A stretch of DNA of 43,912 bases, taken from the IMG/VR virus record IMGVR_UViG_3300009103_000060, positions 1 to 43,912 of that record. One strand, given 5' to 3'. Position 1 is the first letter of the stretch. Every line of letters starts with the position of its first letter. The notes below the pieces were generated by a model. It made no database searches, was not told the DNA's origin, and saw nothing but the letters and a program-made list of their open reading frames with translations. This document shows positions 39,388 to 43,912 of this stretch, piece by piece. The translations under genes and the position numbers were made by a program. This DNA comes from a virus.

Positions 39388-39461
39388 TGAAACAACAGCT
39401 ACCTATCGCTCAAGTAGTCAAGGAACTAGAACTATACACAGACTTAAAAGTTAACAAATAA
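39387..39461 (+). CDS. Early peptide, 24 aa
   Basis: Starts in the overlapping TAATG after GAAGAGGTGAAG. The sequence MKQQLPIAQVVKELELYTDL plus KVNK is amphipathic and helical. Translational coupling and normal codon use support it; the length keeps confidence moderate. Function unknown. Confidence 0.5.
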   Translation: MKQQLPIAQVVKELELYTDLKVNK

Positions 39462-39473
39462 AGGAAAAATATT

Positions 39474-40064
39474 ATGTCTAAATTAGAACTATCATTCGGT
39501 AATAAAAAACTACCAAAGTCAACAGCAATTCTCAACATGGGTTCAGCTCATAGTTGCCCATCAGATAAGCTCGGCTTATGTGCTGTAAGTGATATTTGTT
39601 ATGCTAAGAAAGCTGAGAAACAGTATCCTAACGTGAGGCCATATAGAGACCGACAGCAGGCCTACTGGTTAGGCAATACAGCAGAGGACATTGCTTTAGA
39701 CCTCATAAGCAAGTTTAATCGTCGTAGAACAGTGACACGTTCACTTAGGCTTAATGAAGCTGGTGATTTTTGGTCTCAGGATTGTGTCACTAAAGCGGAA
39801 GAACTAGCAACAATACTCAAAGGTGCGGGTATTAGAACTTATGTCTATACTGCAAGACGTGACTTAGATTTTTCAGAGTGTCACAACTTAGTCATTAATG
39901 GCTCGGGCTTCAAAGCTGCGGGAGTTAACCACACATTTACAGCATGGTCTCAAGCACAAATAGACCGTAGTACTGAAGACTTCTTATTATGCCCTCAAGA
40001 CTGTACTAAATGTGCTCTTTGCTCGGTGCCTTCAGAGAAAACTATTGTAGTGCCAATGCATTAG
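39474..40064 (+). CDS. GP88-like cysteine-rich protein, 196 aa
   Basis: Resembles the phage gene product 88 family: NMGSAHSCPSDKLGLC, then DICYAKKAEKQYPNVRPYRD, then RLNEAGDFWSQDCVTKAEEL and YVYTARRDLDF. Nine cysteines are present, with a ferredoxin-like cluster CPQDCTKCALC at residues 173-183 that could hold an iron-sulphur cluster. The alternating strand-helix layout suggests a TIM-barrel-like core, reminiscent of radical SAM enzymes but without the CxxxCxxC near the N terminus. RBS AAAGGAAAAATATT. The biochemical function of the family is not established to my knowledge. Confidence 0.78.
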   Translation: MSKLELSFGNKKLPKSTAILNMGSAHSCPSDKLGLCAVSDICYAKKAEKQYPNVRPYRDRQQAYWLGNTAEDIALDLISKFNRRRTVTRSLRLNEAGDFWSQDCVTKAEELATILKGAGIRTYVYTARRDLDFSECHNLVINGSGFKAAGVNHTFTAWSQAQIDRSTEDFLLCPQDCTKCALCSVPSEKTIVVPMH

Positions 40065-40130
40065 GAGTGCGGAGCAGTCCGCTCTTAATTCTTGACAGAC
40101 TGAGTATCTATGTTGCAGTAGGTACTCAGT
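40065..40130. repeat. Two consecutive hairpins after the GP88-like gene
   Basis: First hairpin GAGTGCGGA-GCAG-TCCGCTC (40065-40084) followed by TTAATTCTT; second, perfect ACTGAGTA (40099-40106) with TACTCAGT (40123-40130). The first begins right at the stop codon. They could attenuate transcription or process early mRNA. The surrounding 40065-40170 has no gene. Confidence 0.6.
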
Positions 40131-40170
40131 AGTCAGCAATTAAGCTGAAAACAAATAAAGGAAAAATATT

Positions 40171-40317
40171 ATGTTACAATTCACACAATTCGAAATTAAC
40201 GGTTTTATCGTCGCAATGCAAAACGGTTATGCTGTAAGCTACTGTGAGGCACTTGGAAAGGGCTCTACTCAGGACGTTTTAGAGCAACTAATAGACTTAA
40301 CACAAGGGAGTTTTTAA
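40171..40317 (+). CDS. Small early protein, 48 aa
   Basis: RBS AAAGGAAAAATATT, identical to that of the GP88-like gene. The sequence MLQFTQFEINGFIVAMQNGY continues AVSYCEALGKGSTQDVLEQL, ending DLTQGSF. It looks like a small compact alpha/beta domain. It lies one nucleotide before the next gene, with which it is coupled. No family recognised. Confidence 0.65.
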   Translation: MLQFTQFEINGFIVAMQNGYAVSYCEALGKGSTQDVLEQLIDLTQGSF

Positions 40318-40318
40318 G

Positions 40319-40669
40319 ATGCCTGTCGAAAATTATTTATGTAAAAACTGTGGAAGTGCTCACAAAATAGGCTTTCCAGCTTATTACTGCTATCAATCAA
40401 ATTTAACTCAATCGTATGTTCTTAAGTTTGATGCAACTGTTAAGCTTGATAACTGGTCAAACTATGCTCAAGAAGTCGTTCTTAAGGCTGGTACTAGGTT
40501 AGCCTATACAGGTAAAGAACAGCCACTATCAAAGGGTAAAGATGGCTGGTGCTACTATTCCAATGGTTTTGTGGGCTTCACTACAGAATACCAGCAAAGG
40601 GTATTTATGGAACTTGGAGAAGCTTTAGAATTGCTAATTGAAAATGATCTACTAGAAAGGATTGCATAA
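40319..40669 (+). CDS. Small zinc-motif protein, 116 aa
   Basis: The N terminus has CKNCGSAHKIGFPAYYC, a likely zinc site. The middle is beta rich (SYVLKFDATVKLDNWSNYAQ; AGTRLAYTGKEQP) with DGWCYYSNGFVGFTTEYQQR, then a helical end. The RBS is the CAAGGGAG within the previous gene. Function unknown. Confidence 0.72.
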   Translation: MPVENYLCKNCGSAHKIGFPAYYCYQSNLTQSYVLKFDATVKLDNWSNYAQEVVLKAGTRLAYTGKEQPLSKGKDGWCYYSNGFVGFTTEYQQRVFMELGEALELLIENDLLERIA

Positions 40670-40670
40670 T

Positions 40671-41102
40671 ATGTCAAAAGAATTAACTATGAAAGCACTG
40701 CACGGATACGGTGATATTCGTAAAGGTGATAAAGCCGAGTTCGTAAGTATATCTCATGGTATATTTAGTGGCTATGAAAATGCCTATGTGACAACTAAAA
40801 ATCCTAGAAGTGTTGGCTATGCTACACGCTGGCTAGAGCAAGAATTCTTAAAAGCTGAATATGAGAAATTGGGAGCATTTGAATATGAGCTTAAGAAGGC
40901 AGGTAAACTGCATATGAGTAAGTATATCAGAAAACAAAGAGGTACGAACGACTACGTTAGACGTTCACAATCACAGTCATATGAGAATGACCTAATGAAT
41001 AACATCGATCCCGACAACGAAAGGACTTGTAGGTCTTGCGGTGGTCGTGGTTGCAGTTGGTGTGGTGGTTGTGGTGAAGTAAGTAGAAAGAGAGGGTTTT
41101 AA
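40671..41102 (+). CDS. Hypothetical protein with C-terminal CxxCxGxG centre, 143 aa
   Basis: I chose the ATG at 40671 rather than the TTG at 40662. The body contains IRKGDKAEFVSISHGIFSGY and helical KLGAFEYELKKAGKLHMSKY. The C terminus is a compact Cys/Gly centre (CRSCGGRGCSWCGGCGEVSR), the same motif type as the 7113 and 7919 products, and probably binds zinc. It ends just before the methyltransferase start (TAATATG). Confidence 0.72.
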   Translation: MSKELTMKALHGYGDIRKGDKAEFVSISHGIFSGYENAYVTTKNPRSVGYATRWLEQEFLKAEYEKLGAFEYELKKAGKLHMSKYIRKQRGTNDYVRRSQSQSYENDLMNNIDPDNERTCRSCGGRGCSWCGGCGEVSRKRGF

Positions 41103-41103
41103 T

Positions 41104-42006
41104 ATGAACGTTTTATCATTATTTGATGGTATGAGCTGTGGACGTATTGCCTTAGATCGTCTAGGTATGAAAGTAAACAACTACTTTGCTTGTGAGATTG
41201 ATAAGTTTGCAAGTGGTGTAACTAAGGCTAATTGGCCTAACACAATTCACCTTGGGGATGTCTGCAAAGTGGACACCTCAAAGCTACCTAAAATAGACCT
41301 CTTAATAGGTGGCTCACCATGCCAGTCGTTTAGTCATGCTGGTGATGGCTCAGGCTTTGATGGTAAGTCAAAACTATTCTTCGAATATGTCAGAATATTA
41401 GAGGAATTGAAAAAGATTAATCCCAATATAAAATTCATGCTTGAAAATGTATGTATGAAGAAAGAGTGGGAAGATACTATTACCTTCATACTTGGAGTTG
41501 AGCCAATATTCATAAACTCAGCCCTAGTATCAGCTCAAAACCGTAAAAGGCTCTATTGGTGCAATTGGTCGAACGATCTCCCAGAGGACAAAGAAATAGT
41601 CTTAAAAGATATCCTAGAGTGCGGTATTGTAGACCGTGATAAGTCACATTGCTTAGATGCAAACTACTTTAAAGGTGGTAATCTAAAGTCGTACTTTGAG
41701 AAACATCGCAGACAATTGGTTTTTGATGAATGTATTGTTAGTATAGCTGACCTAGAACCATGTACCGTTAATAAACCGAGATACGAGTTAGAACGTAGAT
41801 ATGGATTCAAGACTTGGAGAAGCTTAACACCAGTTGAATGTGAAAGGCTACAAACTGTCGACGATAATTATACTTCAAACTATATCGATGATAAGGGAAG
41901 GCTCAAACAGACCTCTAAAACACAGCGATATAAAATGCTTGGAAACGGTTGGACTGTTGACGTAATTGTACACTTACTTAATGACTTAATGAAAGGTGGT
42001 AAATAA
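41104..42006 (+). CDS. DNA (cytosine-5) methyltransferase, 300 aa
   Basis: Transfers methyl from SAM to cytosine C5. Motifs in order: I LSLFDGMSCG, IV GGSPCQSFS with catalytic Cys73, VI ENV (114-116), VIII QNRKR (145-149), IX SLTPVECERLQ, X MLGNGWTVDVI. The small size resembles stand-alone phage Dcm-type enzymes; no restriction partner is nearby. It may protect phage DNA from host restriction, acting early. Residues 226-236, in the target-recognition region, are encoded by a 34-nt stretch identical to the DNA polymerase gene. Target sequence unknown. Confidence 0.95.
   Translation: MNVLSLFDGMSCGRIALDRLGMKVNNYFACEIDKFASGVTKANWPNTIHLGDVCKVDTSKLPKIDLLIGGSPCQSFSHAGDGSGFDGKSKLFFEYVRILEELKKINPNIKFMLENVCMKKEWEDTITFILGVEPIFINSALVSAQNRKRLYWCNWSNDLPEDKEIVLKDILECGIVDRDKSHCLDANYFKGGNLKSYFEKHRRQLVFDECIVSIADLEPCTVNKPRYELERRYGFKTWRSLTPVECERLQTVDDNYTSNYIDDKGRLKQTSKTQRYKMLGNGWTVDVIVHLLNDLMKGGK
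41779..41812 (+). repeat. 34-nt perfect repeat shared with the DNA polymerase gene (11968-12001)
   Basis: Second copy of the 34-nt identity, read in the same frame (RYELERRYGFK). It lies just before motif IX, in the variable target-recognition part of the methyltransferase. Confidence 0.95.
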
Positions 42007-42191
42007 TGTTAGAATTCAGAGAATATTTAAGGTCTAAAATCATGGAATATCCCGACCTAGAACTTGCCCTCATGGACATCTTAGAAATGACCATAGATAA
42101 CATTCACGAAGGTGGCTCTGAGGATCATGAAGTAGAACTTGCTTATCAGTCTATCACGGACTTAATAAGTGAAGCCTGCGGGATGTATTAA
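42006..42191 (+). CDS. Small acidic protein, 61 aa
   Basis: The start overlaps the methyltransferase stop (TAATG) after AAAGGTGG. It is acidic and helical (MLEFREYLRSKIMEYPDLEL; GGSEDHEVELAYQSITDLIS). Co-translation with the methyltransferase suggests, but does not prove, a joint role. No family recognised. Confidence 0.68.
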   Translation: MLEFREYLRSKIMEYPDLELALMDILEMTIDNIHEGGSEDHEVELAYQSITDLISEACGMY

Positions 42192-42201
42192 AACGTCCTC
42201 T

Positions 42202-42225
42202 AGGGGCATCTTCAAGGGTGCCTCT
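42202..42225 (+). terminator. Possible attenuator hairpin in the early operon
   Basis: AGGGGCA and TGCCTCT pair over 7 bp (one G-T) with a 10-nt loop, followed after AAGGGAA by TTTTT. The CTCTA/GGGTGCC wording echoes the repeats at 38.8-39.0 kb. A weak early terminator or RNA processing site is plausible. Confidence 0.45.
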
Positions 42226-42261
42226 AAGGGAATTTTTAATAAGTAATGAAAGGAGCTTGTT

Positions 42262-42348
42262 ATGATTGCGTTATCAGTTATAGTTTTGAATTTGTTAATG
42301 GTGCCTGTTTTGATTATTGCAGGTTTAATAGTTGAAAGGAAAGGATAA
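42262..42348 (+). CDS. Membrane peptide, 28 aa
   Basis: RBS GAAAGGAGCTTGTT precedes the ATG. The sequence MIALSVIVLNLLMVPVLIIA is one membrane span, then GLIVERKG. It is one of several tiny membrane peptides of this phage (4310, 43007). Function unknown. Confidence 0.55.
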   Translation: MIALSVIVLNLLMVPVLIIAGLIVERKG

Positions 42349-42351
42349 GTT

Positions 42352-42567
42352 ATGGATGTCTATGTAGTTTTTGGTTGTATTTACTATGAGGGTGATACTG
42401 TACGTGGTATCTCAACTGAGCTTGAAAAGGCTGTAGAGATTTTTGATCAAATTCATGAAGGCTATTGCCCTAAAAAAGGTTGGGGCTATGACCAAGTTCA
42501 GATTATTAAATTACCTATGAATTCAAACATAAGTTACCGCGATGGTGACGTAATAAAGGAGAAATAA
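42352..42567 (+). CDS. Small protein, 71 aa
   Basis: The sequence MDVYVVFGCIYYEGDTVRGI continues STELEKAVEIFDQIHEGYCP and KGWGYDQVQIIKLPMNS, a compact alpha/beta layout seen in many small phage proteins that track sequence, strand and helix. RBS GAAAGGAAAGGATAAGTT. The stop abuts the next start. Function unknown. Confidence 0.7.
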   Translation: MDVYVVFGCIYYEGDTVRGISTELEKAVEIFDQIHEGYCPKKGWGYDQVQIIKLPMNSNISYRDGDVIKEK

Positions 42568-42834
42568 ATGAATACTTGTCCACTATGTAAAACTAAAATC
42601 ACTTGTCTAAATGACTTTCGTGATAATCAGTCGGTCAAAGAGTATAAAATCTCAGGTATGTGTCAAAACTGCCAAGATGGAGTCTTTGGGGCTCCCTCAG
42701 ACGAAGCTGAAAAGTCAGCTAGAATCGTTGGTCGTTGTCCTAATTGTGGCGATCATTATAACAACCTTCAAGACAACTTTGGAGGGGTTTGTAGTCAGAA
42801 ATGTTCAGAGGAATTTATAAGGAGTTTAATGTAA
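42568..42834 (+). CDS. Double zinc-ribbon protein, 88 aa
   Basis: Three to four CxxC knuckles: NTCPLCKTKITC, MCQNCQDGVFG, RCPNCGDHY and CSQKC. The second pair ends in the FGAPSDEAEK segment. Such small zinc ribbons in early phage regions often bind host transcription or restriction factors, but no target can be named. Preceded by AAGGAGAAATA. Confidence 0.7.
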   Translation: MNTCPLCKTKITCLNDFRDNQSVKEYKISGMCQNCQDGVFGAPSDEAEKSARIVGRCPNCGDHYNNLQDNFGGVCSQKCSEEFIRSLM

Positions 42835-43007
42835 TGAATAGTATGAATGAACAAAATGAAAAGTTTGCTAAAGAAACTGCTGAAAAGCTGGTGACTTTAC
42901 AAGTTAAATTTCAACATCTTAAAAACATCGTCAACGATCCTCTGTTTGACCTAACAACAAGTCGTACTATGGATCAACTAATGAAATTCTTTGAGGAGGA
43001 GTTATAA
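42834..43007 (+). CDS. Small helical protein, 57 aa
   Basis: The start overlaps the previous stop (TAATG) after AAGGAG. It is a coiled-coil-like helix (MNSMNEQNEKFAKETAEKLV; LQVKFQHLKNIVNDPLFDLT) with an acidic end. The final A of the stop is the first base of the next ATG. Function unknown. Confidence 0.68.
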   Translation: MNSMNEQNEKFAKETAEKLVTLQVKFQHLKNIVNDPLFDLTTSRTMDQLMKFFEEEL

Positions 43008-43108
43008 TGGAACTATTCGCAGATTGGACTTACATGGAATGGCTAGGTTGTGTTCTCACAGTCTTAGTTATCGCAGTTGTTTTAACAGTATCAAACGTAT
43101 TAGATTAA
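43007..43108 (+). CDS. Membrane peptide, 33 aa
   Basis: Starts in TAATG after GAGGAGG. The sequence MELFADWTYMEWLGCVLTVL has a short polar head, then a single span (VLTVLVIAVVLTV). It lies directly before the RNA polymerase gene. Function unknown. Confidence 0.58.
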   Translation: MELFADWTYMEWLGCVLTVLVIAVVLTVSNVLD

Positions 43109-43117
43109 GGAGTAAAG

Positions 43118-43912
43118 ATGGATTTAACTAAATACAGTCGACAGTTGGAGCTTGAAAACTTACAACGTGAGGAAGGTATTAACCGTTATATTTTTAACAC
43201 ATCAAAAGCTAATGAATCAGGCAGGGCTGCCATGACGGGGCCTGGAATTATCCTTATTCGTAAGTTCGCAGACACACTCGCAAAGGAAATTGAAAGGGAG
43301 CTCAAAGGGGGCTCCAATAGATCAGTTGCTATAAAGTATCTTAAAAAGATTAAAAGTAGCACAGTAGAACGTAAGTTAATGGACGGCACCGTAAAGGAAA
43401 TGGGCTTTGGTATCGATTCACATACCCTTGCGGTACTGACATTCACAACAGTACTAAACAAACATCACGGCTTAAAAGAAAATACTCTTTGTCAAGCATT
43501 AGCTAAAGAGATTTCTAATGAGTTCGAACATCGTAAGTTTAAGAAGTCTATGCCTCATTATTACAAGGCAATCATTGAGAACCTTAAACAAACTAATAAT
43601 TTAGACCACCAAAACACAGTTATTATGCGAGCCAAGAGAATGGCAGATTTGCACGATAACGAAGAATGGAAAGTAGATGCAGTTCATATCGGTTCTTTCC
43701 TTATTGGCTGTCTAATCAACTCTACAGGGCTTTTTAAGCGTATTACAAGGCAAGTTACTAGCCGTAAACGTAATAACTATATTGTCCTAGCTAATGATAC
43801 AGAAGAATTCATCGAAAAGGTCAATACAGTACTCTCTGAAAACAGACCTCAATTAAGACCTATGATAGTGCAGCCTAGAAGTTGGGAAACGATGTTTGGA
43901 GGGGGCTACTTA
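43118..43912 (+). CDS. T7-type RNA polymerase, N-terminal portion (continues at 1-1853)
   Basis: The ATG at 43118 follows TTAAGGAGTAAAG. The 265 codons present here encode the N-terminal domain (MDLTKYSRQLELENLQREEG; RAAMTGPGIILIRKFADTLA; RAKRMADLHDNEEWKVDAVH), which in T7 polymerase binds the promoter AT-rich part and melts DNA. The frame enters the 119-bp overlap and continues at base 3 of the window. The combined product has 842 residues. It is the last gene of the early operon. Confidence 0.96.
   Translation, partial: MDLTKYSRQLELENLQREEGINRYIFNTSKANESGRAAMTGPGIILIRKFADTLAKEIERELKGGSNRSVAIKYLKKIKSSTVERKLMDGTVKEMGFGIDSHTLAVLTFTTVLNKHHGLKENTLCQALAKEISNEFEHRKFKKSMPHYYKAIIENLKQTNNLDHQNTVIMRAKRMADLHDNEEWKVDAVHIGSFLIGCLINSTGLFKRITRQVTSRKRNNYIVLANDTEEFIEKVNTVLSENRPQLRPMIVQPRSWETMFGGGYL
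43794..43912. repeat. Right copy of the exact 119-bp contig-end overlap
   Basis: Identical to 1-119; see the left copy. Removing one copy restores one intact RNA polymerase gene. Confidence 0.95.

Noticed and set aside
40092-40120. TTGACA as a second early host promoter
   Set aside because: No acceptable -10 hexamer lies 16-18 nt downstream, and the region is mostly hairpin.

Overview
The window is essentially a complete genome of a T7-like podovirus (Autographivirales type), visibly AT-rich, with every recognisable gene on the + strand. Diagnostic genes are a single-subunit phage RNA polymerase, a T7-type primase-helicase, DNA polymerase, 5'-3' exonuclease and endonuclease I, and a virion module in T7 order (portal, scaffold, capsid, two tail-tube genes, gp13/gp14/gp15/gp16-like internal virion proteins, tail fibre, holin, small and large terminase). 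Bases 1-119 are repeated exactly at 43794-43912, so the contig closes into a circle of 43793 bp and the contig ends cut the RNA polymerase gene in two. The host is Gram-negative (lipoprotein, sigma-70-like early promoter); I cannot name it from the sequence.

Layout in biological order. (1) 38.75-39.2 kb: a gene-free block of short repeats and hairpins followed by a strong host-type promoter, probably near the physical genome ends. (2) Early region 39.24-43.1 kb: small proteins, a GP88-like cysteine-rich protein and a C5 DNA methyltransferase, ending with RNA polymerase (43118 to the end, continuing at 1-1853) and an intrinsic terminator. (3) 1.9-2.2 kb: phage promoters around an AT-rich tract, a T7-like primary origin candidate. 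(4) 2.2-4.4 kb: an array of overlapping small genes with recurring boundary and coiled-coil modules. (5) 4.76-14.26 kb: DNA metabolism (SSB, endonuclease I, Rnl2-type RNA ligase, dNMP kinase, primase-helicase, DNA polymerase, exonuclease), interrupted at 7.1-8.6 kb by tRNA and tRNA-like elements mixed with small zinc-motif proteins. (6) 14.26-34.5 kb: virion morphogenesis and packaging. (7) 34.5-38.75 kb: a second promoter plus AT-rich element, a lipoprotein, a tRNA(CAT) with a truncated tRNA fragment, and two host-recognition-type proteins.

Transcription logic. A host-type promoter at about 39182-39210 drives the early genes including RNA polymerase. Five copies of CTAANAGGCCATCT (1961, 2118, 4794, 14259, 34560) sit ahead of the middle, late and right-end genes and are the best candidates for this phage's own promoters. 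Strong terminators follow the polymerase and capsid genes.

Most unusual items: an RNA ligase beside tRNA-like elements of aberrant size (including a 136-nt form with a multi-tier hairpin insert); a 34-nt perfect in-frame identity between the DNA polymerase and the DNA methyltransferase; a 1923-aa gp16-position protein with a HEFTH metallopeptidase motif; a 660-aa protein of three approximately 205-residue repeats; and two matched promoter plus AT-rich elements.
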